64,000 nucleotides of DNA from Paenibacillus anaericanus (GTDB taxonomy: Bacteria > Bacillota > Bacilli > Paenibacillales > Paenibacillaceae), in NCBI RefSeq assembly GCF_003994475.1, contig NZ_RZNY01000016.1, positions 82,961 through 146,960 on the forward strand. Reading direction: 5' to 3'. The first letter of the stretch is position 1, and each line of letters starts with the position of its first letter. The position numbers were made by a program, and so were the translations under genes. Shown one piece after another: positions 54,650 through 63,924 of this stretch. The notes beneath the pieces were generated by a model. It saw only the letters and a program-made list of their open reading frames with translations, was not told the origin of the DNA and did no database searches.

Positions 54650-55990
54650 TTATACCAATTCTTTCTCCACAACCATCACAATTTGCGAAACCAGTTGCTC
54701 TAGTTCAAGCTTATCCGGACCTTCAGCCATAACACGAATCAACGACTCCGTTCCTGAGGCCCGTACTAATACCCGCCCATTATCGCCTAGTGTAGCTTCT
54801 ACCGCCTTTACCGCTTCCTCAATCGCTGAATTGCCTTCAAACTTACTCTTATCCTGCACACGTACGTTCACCAATACCTGTGGGTATTGCTTCATCACTT
54901 TCTTCAACTCACTTAATTTCTTACCCTCTGCTTGTAGAGTATCCACAAGCTGAATACCTGTCAGGATACCATCACCTGTTGTATTGTAATCTAGAAAGAT
55001 TACATGTCCGGATTGCTCCCCGCCCAGGTTATATCCCCCCCGAATCATCTCAGCCATAACATAACGGTCACCTACAGCCGTCTGTGCCGTGTTTAGATTC
55101 AGCTTCTTGGTCGCTTTATAGAATCCAAAGTTACTCATTACTGTAGATACGACAGTACTGTCCTTGAGCTTGCCAGCCCGGTTCATTGCATCTCCGCAAA
55201 TACACAGGAGGTAATCTCCATCTACTTCTTCTCCGTTCTCATCAATGGCAATCAAGCGATCCGCATCTCCATCAAATGCAAGTCCGAGATCAGCTCCCAA
55301 ACGAATGACTTCCTCTTTCAAAAGTTCCGGATGTGTGGAACCACAGTGATCATTAATATTTAGACCGTTTGGATCCGCACCAATAGTATGAACATCCGCT
55401 CCTAATTCACGGAACAATTGTGGAGCCAGCTCGAATGCTGCTCCGTTTGCGCAGTCAAGTACCACCTTAATCCCTTCGAACGAAGAAGTAATCGTCGTTT
55501 TTAGATGTTCCAAATACTTATACTTCAATTTAGTATCTACTGTTACATTACCTAGATCTCCCCCAATCGGTCGAGGAAGCTCGTCGATATCCTTGTCTAA
55601 CAGTTCTTCTATTTCTAATTCAGTCTCATCGGATAACTTAAAGCCATCACTACCGAAAAATTTAATACCGTTATCTTCAACCGGATTGTGTGAAGCTGAG
55701 ATCATAACACCAGCATCTGCGTTTAAGAGGCGTGTTAAATAGGCTACAGCAGGAGTCGTGACAACACCAATACGGATTACATCCGCACCAATAGATAATA
55801 GACCAGCGACAAGCGCTGACTCCAACATTACTCCAGAAATTCGTGTATCCATTCCTATAATCACTTTAGGCTTTGATGCTTGACCTGTGAGTACATACCC
55901 ACCACAACGGCCAATTTTATAGGCTAATTCTGCAGTTAATTCTTTATTAGCGATTCCCCGAACTCCATCTGTTCCAAAATATTTCCCCAT
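54650..55990 (-). CDS. glmM: Phosphoglucosamine mutase
   Basis: The 446-residue enzyme starts [15 protein letters not shown]. The phosphoserine loop is [19 protein letters not shown] near residue 100, the metal-binding loop [14 protein letters not shown] is near 240, and the sugar-binding GGEQSGHVI is near 325. It converts glucosamine-6-phosphate to glucosamine-1-phosphate on the way to UDP-GlcNAc. It is the last gene of the cdaA-cdaR-glmM operon, which ties wall precursor and c-di-AMP synthesis. In B. subtilis GlmM interacts with CdaA. Confidence 0.97.
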   Translation of the reverse strand: MGKYFGTDGVRGIANKELTAELAYKIGRCGGYVLTGQASKPKVIIGMDTRISGVMLESALVAGLLSIGADVIRIGVVTTPAVAYLTRLLNADAGVMISASHNPVEDNGIKFFGSDGFKLSDETELEIEELLDKDIDELPRPIGGDLGNVTVDTKLKYKYLEHLKTTITSSFEGIKVVLDCANGAAFELAPQLFRELGADVHTIGADPNGLNINDHCGSTHPELLKEEVIRLGADLGLAFDGDADRLIAIDENGEEVDGDYLLCICGDAMNRAGKLKDSTVVSTVMSNFGFYKATKKLNLNTAQTAVGDRYVMAEMIRGGYNLGGEQSGHVIFLDYNTTGDGILTGIQLVDTLQAEGKKLSELKKVMKQYPQVLVNVRVQDKSKFEGNSAIEEAVKAVEATLGDNGRVLVRASGTESLIRVMAEGPDKLELEQLVSQIVMVVEKELV

Positions 55991-56087
55991 GATTTTACTT
56001 TCACTCCTTCAATTTTACGCAAAGCTGTTAGAAGCTTTACAATCAATCCATCATTTTCGTGTTCAAAAAGTGGCTAGACTATTGCTA

Positions 56088-57434
56088 CTAGCCACCATTA
56101 TTATTTGTGCTACCTTCAGTAGGATTCTCCTCGGTAGGAGGAGGAAGAGTTTCGTCATTCCCTGTGTCCTCTGGTGGATCTTCTGGTACCGGTACCGTCA
56201 CCGTTGGATTTGATTTGTCGGTCAGCTCAATCTCCACATATAGGGACTTATCCGCAAGTTCTATATATCGAGGCAACTTAACCTCAAGTGGTATCTTGTG
56301 TATCCCTACTCCAAGATTACTTAAGTCAGCTGTCACCGTGATATCACCCGGTTTGAGTTCTGCAAGATGTACTTCGGACCCTAGAACAGTCAAAGAAATT
56401 TTGTCTTCTACAGGCGAAATAAATTTGGCAGAAAACTTCTCTCCCATATTTAATAAAGTAATAGGAATACTGTTCACCAGTTTCTGTTGGACAGGTTCAA
56501 CCTTCACAGTAACCGATACAGTACTTGGTTCGATTTTCTCAAAACCTTCAGGAGGCGTCAAGTTAACTGTATACTTCATCTCAGTTCCTTCCTGAAACTG
56601 ATTCAAGTCTACAGTAACGGTATGAGTATCAACTCCATCCAAAGCTTCTTTCGATCCGTAGAGAGCCACTCCTTCAACACTTTTCTCAATGCTAGCTAGA
56701 ATGTATCCATCAGGAAGTTGACCTGTAGCCTTAACCTCCAGAGGGACACTCTTATACAATTTATTAATAGGTATATCAACCTCAATAGATGCAGGAGATA
56801 TTTCAGCATGACTCATTTCTTGCCCTTGTTTATTATATGCGACTAACTTCACTGCCTTGCCTTTCAATGTTTCCTCTAAACCAGTAATATCGACTATCCC
56901 TTGTACTTTGTCCAGTTCCTCGATCTCACTCTCTGGTAGAGTCACTTTAACTAAACCTTCTTTGGCTACTACAGGGCTTCCCATTTGCAGACCAGCAGCC
57001 AGCGTTCCTTTGGTCACGATGCTTACGGGAACCTCCTTCGTTATCTTGGCCTCAATCGTTACGTTCACATAGGAAGGGTCCATCGATACAAGTTGTACTC
57101 CAGGAGGAAGCTCAGTAGTCAATGGGAGCGTCATCGTTCCCGGTTTCACATGTGATAAGTCCAGTTTAACTTTATAATCAGTAAAATTAGTGGTAATATC
57201 CGTACGTTTTCCCCTCACTTCTATGTTAACCTTATCCGGTTCTACATAGAGCACATACTTATCCTCATCAAAACCAACCATTTGAATTTGCACATTTTCG
57301 ATAAACTTCGTGGGAACCGATGTCGTAGGAGGCACTGGAGTCCCACTATCCAAATGAACCATCGCCCACAAAATCACACTGAAAATAAGCGCGATCACTT
57401 TCGCGAAATTGTTGTGACTTAGCCATTTATCCAT
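56088..57434 (-). CDS. cdaR: CdaR, YbbR-domain regulator of CdaA
   Basis: The start is ATG 57434 (GGGGGG upstream), inside the end of cdaA by 8 bases; ~448 residues. An N-terminal transmembrane helix (about 10-27, VIALIFSVILWAMVHLD) is followed by four YbbR repeats and a Pro/Thr-rich C-terminal tail (PVPEDPPEDTGNDETLPPPT). It sits on the outer membrane face and modulates diadenylate cyclase activity. It forms an operon with cdaA and glmM. Confidence 0.93.
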   Translation of the reverse strand: MDKWLSHNNFAKVIALIFSVILWAMVHLDSGTPVPPTTSVPTKFIENVQIQMVGFDEDKYVLYVEPDKVNIEVRGKRTDITTNFTDYKVKLDLSHVKPGTMTLPLTTELPPGVQLVSMDPSYVNVTIEAKITKEVPVSIVTKGTLAAGLQMGSPVVAKEGLVKVTLPESEIEELDKVQGIVDITGLEETLKGKAVKLVAYNKQGQEMSHAEISPASIEVDIPINKLYKSVPLEVKATGQLPDGYILASIEKSVEGVALYGSKEALDGVDTHTVTVDLNQFQEGTEMKYTVNLTPPEGFEKIEPSTVSVTVKVEPVQQKLVNSIPITLLNMGEKFSAKFISPVEDKISLTVLGSEVHLAELKPGDITVTADLSNLGVGIHKIPLEVKLPRYIELADKSLYVEIELTDKSNPTVTVPVPEDPPEDTGNDETLPPPTEENPTEGSTNNNGG

Positions 57435-58254
57435 GCTTCTTAGCCCCCCACTTTCTCCAGAAAGGCTTTTTCTCATTTTCAGCGGAATTTGGTCCAAGTT
57501 CAATATACAACTTAGAAATCAGTGACTCCTCATTGATGTCACGAACAACTTGTCCATCAACTGCAAGCGAGATTTGACCGGTCTCCTCAGATACAACAAT
57601 TGAGATAGCATCGCCCACTTCGCTGATCCCGATCGCAGCTCTGTGTCTTGTACCCAACTCTTTGCTGATAAAAGGGTTTTCCGATAACGGTAAATAACAA
57701 GCAGCTGCAGAAATTTTATGATCTTGTATTATAACTGCACCATCATGAAGTGGTGTATTCGGAATAAAGATATTTATCAACAGCTGTGAGGTAATAACAG
57801 ATTGAACTGGAATTCCAGATTCGGTATATTCATTAAGTCCCGTATCCCGCTCAAAGACAATTAACGCCCCAATCTTTCTACGTGCTAAATAATTAATGGC
57901 TTTAATAATCTCGCCGACTTCTCGACTAAACTCTTCCTCATCAGCCGTATTTCTCCCAAATAACTTACCACGGCCAAGTTGTTCCAAGGCTCGTCTAAGC
58001 TCAGGCTGAAATATAATAAATATGGCGAGAACACCAAAGGTAAACATTTGGTTCATAAGCCACTTCAAAGTGTACAAGTCAAACAATGTACTTACTGCCC
58101 AGATTACAATCAGAACTAGGATACCTTTAAGTAGTTGAACCGCCCTTGTACCCCTAACAAGCAGAATCAAATGGTAAATAATATAGCTAACGATCAGTAT
58201 ATCAACGGCATCTTTAATGTAATCCTGCCACGTCAGATTTGCCAAATAGTTCAT
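57427..58254 (-). CDS. cdaA: Diadenylate cyclase CdaA
   Basis: ATG 58254 (GGGGGTTG upstream) starts MNYLANLTWQDYIKDAVDIL, giving 275 residues, the usual length; the longer frame to 58290 lacks a better site. Three N-terminal transmembrane segments precede a coiled linker and the DAC domain with catalytic motifs LHDGAVII (DGA) and GTRHRAAIG (RHR). It makes c-di-AMP from two ATP, for potassium and osmotic control and wall homeostasis. It is the first gene of the cdaA-cdaR-glmM operon. Confidence 0.96.
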   Translation of the reverse strand: MNYLANLTWQDYIKDAVDILIVSYIIYHLILLVRGTRAVQLLKGILVLIVIWAVSTLFDLYTLKWLMNQMFTFGVLAIFIIFQPELRRALEQLGRGKLFGRNTADEEEFSREVGEIIKAINYLARRKIGALIVFERDTGLNEYTESGIPVQSVITSQLLINIFIPNTPLHDGAVIIQDHKISAAACYLPLSENPFISKELGTRHRAAIGISEVGDAISIVVSEETGQISLAVDGQVVRDINEESLISKLYIELGPNSAENEKKPFWRKWGAKKHG

Positions 58255-58402
58255 GGTGCAACCCCCAATTGTTCCCCTATTACAAGTCAACTTTAATTAA
58301 GAAACGCTATGTACTGCTTAAGCCAAATGGTTCAGTTCCTGTATGAAATCATACGCATTCAACTTGTCTCTATATGTTCCCCTTAAACTCTAGGTTATAA
58401 CG

Positions 58403-58428
58403 TTCGGAAGTCAGATGCAAGTGTTGCC
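58403..58428 (-). promoter_or_regulatory. Possible ECF-type promoter upstream of cdaA
   Basis: On the minus strand GGCAAC is followed after 16 bases by CGAA, a weak match to the ECF pattern (AAC, 16 bases, CGT). It lies about 150 bp before cdaA. Confidence 0.3.
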
Positions 58429-58481
58429 TACTTTTTTTGAAACTTTCCCCACTACATGAAAAAATTTCCTTGAAATTCAAT

Positions 58482-58516
58482 AAAAAAGGCGCCCAAATTC
58501 CCGAAGGGGAGCGCCG
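58482..58516 (-). terminator. Terminator after rsiW
   Basis: A GC-rich hairpin (GGCGCTCCC with GGGCGCC) is followed by TTTTTT on the minus strand, 25 bp after the rsiW stop codon. It ends the sigW-rsiW unit. Confidence 0.8.
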
Positions 58517-58540
58517 AATCATACCTTCCATTATAAATCA

Positions 58541-59158
58541 TTACCTGTAGGCGACTTCTGTAAACGTATTGGTAATCCTGTACCAGATCCAGTCCAATGC
58601 TTGGTCGATGCTCTTAACATGTCCTGATATCTTAGCTGTTGAGGCCTGAAAGTAAGACCCATCAATTACCGTAAGATTGCCTTGTACCTCACCGTAGATT
58701 TCAGCTTTACCGTTCTCTACAGTCAGATTCCCTGCAATCGTAGTTCCACTTGGCACCGTCACGGTGTTTCCATTTATAATCACCTGGTCAAGGTCTACAC
58801 CCTTCACAACAAGTTGTTCATCACTATCCCAGAATGAAACCATGCTGATTAGCATAACAAAAAGGAATACTGCTGCAGCTGTTATCGCCGGGTGTCTCTT
58901 AATCCATTTAGCCCAATCCTGTTGTTTACGTTGACTCGGGATCTTACCAAGAATACGATCCACCAAATCATCTGAAGCCGAAAAGGTGCTATGCTTGATT
59001 GTAGCAAACAACATCATTTCTGTTTGCTCGAGCTCCTTAAATTGCATGTGACACGACGGACATCCCTGAAGATGATTCTTAAGCTCAATATTCTGCGCAG
59101 TAGACGAATCGTCATCCAGATAATCATGCATTAATGAGGATGCTTGTTTGCAATCCAT
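58541..59158 (-). CDS. rsiW: Anti-sigma-W factor RsiW
   Basis: The start ATG 59158 has AAAGGA nine bases away; the protein is ~205 residues. The N-terminal zinc-binding anti-sigma domain has the H-x3-C-x2-C motif HLQGCPSC near residue 28. A single transmembrane helix (HPAITAAAVFLFVMLISMVSFW) follows near 93-115. The exported part has a short beta-helix-like stretch (GTTIAGNLTVENGKAEIYGE). It holds SigW at the membrane until envelope stress triggers proteolysis. A SigW-type promoter lies directly upstream. Confidence 0.92.
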   Translation of the reverse strand: MDCKQASSLMHDYLDDDSSTAQNIELKNHLQGCPSCHMQFKELEQTEMMLFATIKHSTFSASDDLVDRILGKIPSQRKQQDWAKWIKRHPAITAAAVFLFVMLISMVSFWDSDEQLVVKGVDLDQVIINGNTVTVPSGTTIAGNLTVENGKAEIYGEVQGNLTVIDGSYFQASTAKISGHVKSIDQALDWIWYRITNTFTEVAYR

Positions 59159-59228
59159 ATCAGCCAATCCTTTCAGTATCAATCTATGGGAAACTAACTA
59201 TACAGTATAGAAAAGTCGTCCTACCTAC

Positions 59229-59256
59229 AATACGTTCCAACATATAATACGTTTCA
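59229..59256 (-). promoter_or_regulatory. SigW-type promoter between sigW and rsiW
   Basis: On the minus strand TGAAAC (59251-59256) is followed after 16 bases by CGTATT (59229-59234), the consensus spacing for Bacillus SigW promoters (TGAAAC, 16, CGTA). It sits 71 bp before the rsiW start and 39 bp after the sigW stop, and a T11 tract lies immediately upstream. It should drive rsiW without sigW. Confidence 0.7.
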
Positions 59257-59294
59257 CAAAAAAAAAAGACAGAAGGATTCCAAAGTATAGGAGA

Positions 59295-59867
59295 CTATAA
59301 TACTTTATTCTCCAACTTTTTACGCAAAAATTCACGCCCTCTGTGAACACGCGTCTTGACCGTAGTTACCGGCATATCAAGTACTTCACCGATTTCTTGT
59401 AACGACAGCTCCTGCAAATATCTTAAAATAATAACCGATTTGTATTTTACAGGTAGACCTTCGATTGCATGATGTATCATCTGTTGTGTCTCTGATACTA
59501 AATATTCCGTCTCAGGTGTTCTATCATCACCAGGAATAAGTGTGTATCCATCCATACCTTCTTGATCATTCATTTCAGCGTCAAGATAATAATTCGGCTT
59601 ACGCTTACGTAATTGATCAATACATAAATTAGTCGCAATACGATAAATCCAAGTAGAAAACTTCTGTTTTTCATCATACCGCTCCCAATTCTTATACACC
59701 CGTAGGAACGTTTCTTGCACGATATCCTCCGCCTCATGACGATTGGATAACATCCGATAACCTAAATGAAATATTTTGTCCTTATATAAATCCACGAGTT
59801 CGGCAAAAGCTCCCTGGTCACCCTTTCGGGCTAGCTTCACCACTCTCGCTTCAAAATGTTCCACCAT
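59295..59867 (-). CDS. sigW: ECF RNA polymerase sigma factor SigW
   Basis: The 190-residue ECF factor has sigma region 2 with DIVQETFLRVYKNWERYDE and FSTWIYRIATNLCIDQLRKRK, and region 4 with GLPVKYKSVIILRYLQELSL and the helix-turn-helix IGEVLDMPVTTVKTRVHRGREFLRKKL. The start is behind GGGGGAAA. With RsiW it mounts the response to wall-active agents. I found no TGAAAC-type promoter in the 150 bp upstream. Confidence 0.95.
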   Translation of the reverse strand: MVEHFEARVVKLARKGDQGAFAELVDLYKDKIFHLGYRMLSNRHEAEDIVQETFLRVYKNWERYDEKQKFSTWIYRIATNLCIDQLRKRKPNYYLDAEMNDQEGMDGYTLIPGDDRTPETEYLVSETQQMIHHAIEGLPVKYKSVIILRYLQELSLQEIGEVLDMPVTTVKTRVHRGREFLRKKLENKVL

Positions 59868-60017
59868 TGAATTTCCCCCATATCATATGGACGGGCTTCA
59901 TTCATACACCCAGCTTGTCCGGTCATCTTGTGGCCTGGTTTTTCAACCAGTTACACCCAGACGTAAGCACTTCATTCAAATGTTAAATCAAGTCCCTCTA
60001 AAATGCAATAGAATTGG

Positions 60018-60056
60018 AAAAAACAAGCCGAGTCCTCTGTATAAGGATCCGGCTTG
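60018..60056 (-). terminator. Terminator after ppc
   Basis: CAAGCCGAGTCC (60024-60035) pairs with GGATCCGGCTTG (60045-60056), one mismatch. The minus strand continues TTTTTT. Confidence 0.88.
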
Positions 60057-60086
60057 CTCCTGTCATCTTATATAATCGTTCTTATA

Positions 60087-62882
60087 TCAGCCCGTATTCC
60101 GGAGACCTGCTGCAATGCCATTAATCGTAAGTAGTACCTCTCGAAGTAGGATTGGATCATCCTGCCCCTGTTCACGGATCTCACGAAGTTCAGCCAGTAA
60201 TTGAACTTGTAAATAACTTAACGGATCTACATAAGGATTACGCTGACGAATCGACTCCTGTAAGGCAGGTGCATTATCCAAAATCTCAGTAAGACCTGTG
60301 ATTTTTAGAATCATAGCTTTCGTCAAATGGAACTCTTCCTCAATCTGTTCGAAAATCCGATTTTGAACCACTTCATCGCTACACATATTGGCATATTCCT
60401 TGGCAATAGTTAGGTCAGCCTTTACAATTGCGAACTGTAGCGTATCGATAAGCGAACGGAAGAACGAAAAGTTCTCATACATATCTTGAAGAACCTTCAT
60501 GTTCTCTTCATTATTCTGATAGAATTCGTTTAACCCTGTCCCTGCTGCGTACCAAGCTGGGAATAAATAACGGCTTTGGGTCCAAGCGAACACCCAAGGA
60601 ATAGCACGCAAATCTTCGAAACGATCACTATTCTTACGTTTGGATGGTCTCGAGCCAATATTCAACTCGCCAACCTCAAGAAGAGGTGTTGATTCCTTGA
60701 AGAACTTCAAGAAGTCTGGCTCACGGAATACTAAGTCCTGATACTTATTAAGCGAAGTTTCAGAGATGCCTGCAATGATCTCCTCCCACTTCTCTTCATC
60801 CGAATCATACCCTTGATTAAGCCTCGCTTGAATGGCTGCGGTAATTAACGCCGATGTCGCATTCTCTAAACTACGATAAGCAATACCCTTGAGTGAATAA
60901 CGAGAAGAGATCACTTCACCCTGCTCCGTAATTTTGATTCCGCCACCAATCGTCTGTGGAGCCTGAACGAGAATACTACGGTTAAGCGGCATCCCTCCGC
61001 GTCCTAGTGCTCCTCCGCGTCCATGGAAGAATTTCAACTTCACACCAAACTCATTTGCCGCAGCTGTAATTTGTTTCATTGCAACACGTAGTTCCCAGTT
61101 AGCGGTAACCACACCACCATCTTTATTACTATCTGAATAACCAAGCATGATCTCCTGGAGATCATTCATAGCTGCTACAGATTGACGGTAGATTGGCATA
61201 CTAAACAGTTGGCGCATAATCTCTGGAGCTTCATGTAAGTCATCGATCGTCTCAAATAACGGCACGGATTGCAACGTACATACTACCGTACCATCGGCTT
61301 CTTTATAGAACAAGCCTACTTCTTTAGAGAAGACCATGACCTCAAGAACATCACTAGCTGCTTCTGCCATGCTTATAAGGTAGCTAGTTATACACTTCTT
61401 CCCGAATTCCTGTTGCGCTTTGAACACGGTCCGATATACCTCAAGACATTCCGACGTGCTCTCGCTGTATTCCTGATGAGACGAAGTCAGTGGACGAGGA
61501 TCATTCAATAATCGCTCTAACAGCTTCACTTTTTCTTCCTCTTGCAGCTCAGCGTAATTACTTACAATATTCATATTAGCCAAAATCTCAGTCATCGCAT
61601 TTTCATGCTCTTGGCTATGCTGGCGAATATCTAATGTGGCTGTATGGAATCCGAACAACTCCACTTGACGAACCAACTTCTTAATATGCGTATTGGCTAC
61701 ATAGTCAGCATAGTGATGACGCAGACTACGATCTATAATTTTCAAATCCTCAATCAAACCACTTACATCAGAATACCGTTCCTCTGTATCCTTTTTCGAT
61801 TCATCCAGAAGATTGTGCAACTTCTCTGTCATATATGTCAGCTTTACACGGTATGGTTCTTTCTCGTTGTTCCACTTAGGTGTTTTGTTCAATGTAACCT
61901 GTAAGCGGTCCTTCTGAATCGATGCCAACAACTCATCTGTTACATCAACAATCGTTGTACTGAAACTGAGGTGTTTGAATAATTCCGACAGAATACGCTG
62001 ATATTCACGTACAGCTAGCTTCCGTTGCATCCGCAAGGTCTCCCAAGTAATATCAGAGGTTACAGACGGGTTACCATCTCGGTCTCCTCCAATCCACGAA
62101 CCAAAGCGCAAATACGTCGGTACATGCCACAAATGCTCTGGGTAATACTTGCTAAGACAACGTTCTAATTCCTGATATACCTCAGGAAGCACATGGAATA
62201 GCGTCTCGTGAAAGTAATACATCCCATTACGCACTTCATCAAGTACTGTTGGCTTACGATCACGTAGTTCATCCGTCTGCCAGAGAGTAATTACTTCATT
62301 AAGAAGTTTTTCTCTTAGTTGCTCCCGTTCACGGAAAGTAAGGGTAGGATTATCAAGTTGCATAACATCATCAGCGATCCGCTTGTGAATATCTAGAATG
62401 GCCCGTCGCATAGCTTCCGTCGGGTGGGCTGTCATAACAAGTTCTAGTGACATCCCTTCCAATATCTCTTGAGCTTCTACAAAAGTAAATCCTCGGTCCT
62501 TCAAATCCTTAACAGAGGCTTCAAGAGTGCCTAGCTGTACACTTTCCCCTGCTGAACGTTCATAATCCCTCTTTCGACGAATTCGGTGATTTTGCTCAGC
62601 AATATTTACTAATTGAAAATAAATCGCAAATGCTCGAATAACTTGGTGACGAATCCCGGGTTCAAGAGAATTGATCATCGCTTTGAACTCTTCATATAGT
62701 TCGGGTAAAAATACAGCCCTCAGTGACTTACTCGCTTCACGAATCTTCTCGACAATATCCAAGAGTTCATTACCGCCTTGATGGACAAGGACCTCTCCTA
62801 GAATATTGCCCAAAAAACGAATGTCGCGTCGAAGCAGGTTATTGGAGTTGCTCTTTCCTGCGGTTACCGTTAATTCAGTCAT
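60087..62882 (-). CDS. ppc: Phosphoenolpyruvate carboxylase
   Basis: The 931-residue enzyme carries the active-site segments ELVMTAHPTEAMRRA near residue 155 (catalytic His), GYSDSNKDGGVVTANWEL near 575 and FHGRGGALGRGGMP near 625, and ends in GIAAGLRNTG, the typical C-terminal tetrapeptide region. It makes oxaloacetate from phosphoenolpyruvate and bicarbonate, refilling the TCA cycle. It is a single-gene unit, terminated by the hairpin at 60018-60056. Confidence 0.97.
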   Translation of the reverse strand: MTELTVTAGKSNSNNLLRRDIRFLGNILGEVLVHQGGNELLDIVEKIREASKSLRAVFLPELYEEFKAMINSLEPGIRHQVIRAFAIYFQLVNIAEQNHRIRRKRDYERSAGESVQLGTLEASVKDLKDRGFTFVEAQEILEGMSLELVMTAHPTEAMRRAILDIHKRIADDVMQLDNPTLTFREREQLREKLLNEVITLWQTDELRDRKPTVLDEVRNGMYYFHETLFHVLPEVYQELERCLSKYYPEHLWHVPTYLRFGSWIGGDRDGNPSVTSDITWETLRMQRKLAVREYQRILSELFKHLSFSTTIVDVTDELLASIQKDRLQVTLNKTPKWNNEKEPYRVKLTYMTEKLHNLLDESKKDTEERYSDVSGLIEDLKIIDRSLRHHYADYVANTHIKKLVRQVELFGFHTATLDIRQHSQEHENAMTEILANMNIVSNYAELQEEEKVKLLERLLNDPRPLTSSHQEYSESTSECLEVYRTVFKAQQEFGKKCITSYLISMAEAASDVLEVMVFSKEVGLFYKEADGTVVCTLQSVPLFETIDDLHEAPEIMRQLFSMPIYRQSVAAMNDLQEIMLGYSDSNKDGGVVTANWELRVAMKQITAAANEFGVKLKFFHGRGGALGRGGMPLNRSILVQAPQTIGGGIKITEQGEVISSRYSLKGIAYRSLENATSALITAAIQARLNQGYDSDEEKWEEIIAGISETSLNKYQDLVFREPDFLKFFKESTPLLEVGELNIGSRPSKRKNSDRFEDLRAIPWVFAWTQSRYLFPAWYAAGTGLNEFYQNNEENMKVLQDMYENFSFFRSLIDTLQFAIVKADLTIAKEYANMCSDEVVQNRIFEQIEEEFHLTKAMILKITGLTEILDNAPALQESIRQRNPYVDPLSYLQVQLLAELREIREQGQDDPILLREVLLTINGIAAGLRNTG

Positions 62883-63225
62883 ATTTCTCCCCCATTTCGT
62901 CCCTTTACCGTCTTTCTAAAGCCTTCTTAACATAATACAATAAACTCCCCTGAAAATCTTCACTTTATTTGTAAAAACTTCAGAAATTCAGCAAAAAAAC
63001 AATGAAGTCTAATGATTTATTATTCAATAGTTCGCATAATTCGAATCGCCGATAACCTATTTTCCACCTTTTTCTAAAAGGAATTGACCCGTCGCATCAT
63101 TGAAGGTTAAATTAATATTTATGCACTTATTTCTATATTGCAATTATGGCAAAACGACCTTCCATTAACTCTAACACGGTGAAGCGGTGAATTGCAAGGT
63201 TTGTGGAATACGAAAAAATTATAAC
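62883..63225. other. Intergenic region upstream of ppc
   Basis: It is AT-rich with no coding frame of note. It must hold the ppc promoter. I see no convincing regulatory site or structured RNA. Confidence 0.5.
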
Positions 63226-63253
63226 AAAAAACATCATCGTGTCAGATGATGTT
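63226..63253 (-). terminator. Terminator of the tRNA operon
   Basis: AACATCATC pairs with GATGATGTT, followed on the minus strand by TTTTTGTT. It ends transcription of the eight tRNA genes. Confidence 0.87.
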
Positions 63254-63268
63254 ACTGTTATACATAAA

Positions 63269-63339
63269 AGCGGGTGATGGGAATCGAACCCACGCTATCA
63301 GCTTGGAAGGCTGAAGTTCTACCATTGAACTACACCCGC
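63269..63339 (-). tRNA. tRNA-Gly (anticodon TCC)
   Basis: The acceptor GCGGGTG pairs with CACCCGC, the anticodon loop is CTTCCAA and the T arm is GGTTCGATTCC. CCA is not encoded. It is the last gene of a minus-strand tRNA operon. Confidence 0.95.
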
Positions 63340-63348
63340 ATTTTATAA

Positions 63349-63425
63349 TGGTCGGGACGACACGATTTGAACATGCGACCCCCTGGTCCCAAACCAGGTG
63401 CTCTACCAAGCTGAGCTACGTCCCG
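63349..63425 (-). tRNA. tRNA-Pro (anticodon TGG)
   Basis: The acceptor is CGGGACG with CGTCCCG, the anticodon is TGG in TTTGGGA, and CCA is encoded. The T arm TGTTCAAATC has A in place of the usual G. Confidence 0.94.
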
Positions 63426-63466
63426 AAATAAAATGCTTCATGATTTATGAAGTTATAAAGATAATA

Positions 63467-63543
63467 TGGCGCGCCCTGAGAGATTCGAACTCCCGGCCTT
63501 TTGATTCGTAGTCAAACGCTCTATCCAGCTGAGCTAAGGGCGC
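63467..63543 (-). tRNA. tRNA-Arg (anticodon ACG)
   Basis: The acceptor is GCGCCCT with AGGGCGC, the anticodon is ACG in CTACGAA, and CCA is encoded. The first anticodon base is presumably converted to inosine. Confidence 0.95.
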
Positions 63544-63549
63544 AAATTA

Positions 63550-63624
63550 TGGAGCGGACGACGGGAATCGAACCCGCGACCCTCGCCTTGGCAAGGCGAT
63601 GCTCTACCGCTGAGCCACGTCCGC
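63550..63624 (-). tRNA. tRNA-Gly (anticodon GCC)
   Basis: The acceptor is GCGGACG with CGTCCGC, the anticodon is GCC in TTGCCAA, and CCA is encoded. Confidence 0.95.
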
Positions 63625-63631
63625 AAAAATA

Positions 63632-63715
63632 TGGTGCGCGTGAAGGGACTTGAACCCCCACGTCGTGAAACGCCAGATCCTAAGTCTGGTGCGTCTGCCA
63701 TTCCGCCACACGCGC
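63632..63715 (-). tRNA. tRNA-Leu (anticodon TAG)
   Basis: This class II tRNA of 84 nt has the acceptor GCGCGTG with CACGCGC and a long variable arm. The anticodon is TAG in CTTAGGA, and CCA is encoded. Confidence 0.95.
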
Positions 63716-63748
63716 ACAATGTTACTAGGCATCACTTTAACAATAAAG

Positions 63749-63824
63749 TGGTGAGCCATGAAGGACTCGAACCTTCGACACCCTGATTAAAAGTCAGGTG
63801 CTCTACCAACTGAGCTAATGGCTC
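63749..63824 (-). tRNA. tRNA-Lys (anticodon TTT)
   Basis: The acceptor is GAGCCAT with ATGGCTC, the anticodon is TTT in CTTTTAA, and CCA is encoded. Confidence 0.95.
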
Positions 63825-63834
63825 TTAATAATAA

Positions 63835-63909
63835 TGGCTGGGGATATAGGATTCGAACCTATGGGTGACGGAGTCAAAGTCCGTTGCCTTACCGCTTGGC
63901 TAATCCCCA
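63835..63909 (-). tRNA. tRNA-Gln (anticodon TTG)
   Basis: The acceptor is TGGGGAT with ATCCCCA, the anticodon is TTG in CTTTGAC, and CCA is encoded. Confidence 0.94.
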
Positions 63910-63924
63910 ATAAAAGAAGTACTA

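Noticed and set aside
59868..60014. SigW autoregulatory promoter upstream of sigW
   Set aside because: TGAAAA occurs near 59940 on the minus strand, but there is no CGTA-like box 16 bases downstream; the only good match is after sigW.
63534..63719. 61-residue frame on the minus strand
   Set aside because: It overlaps tRNA-Gly(GCC) and tRNA-Leu(TAG) and has no ribosome site.
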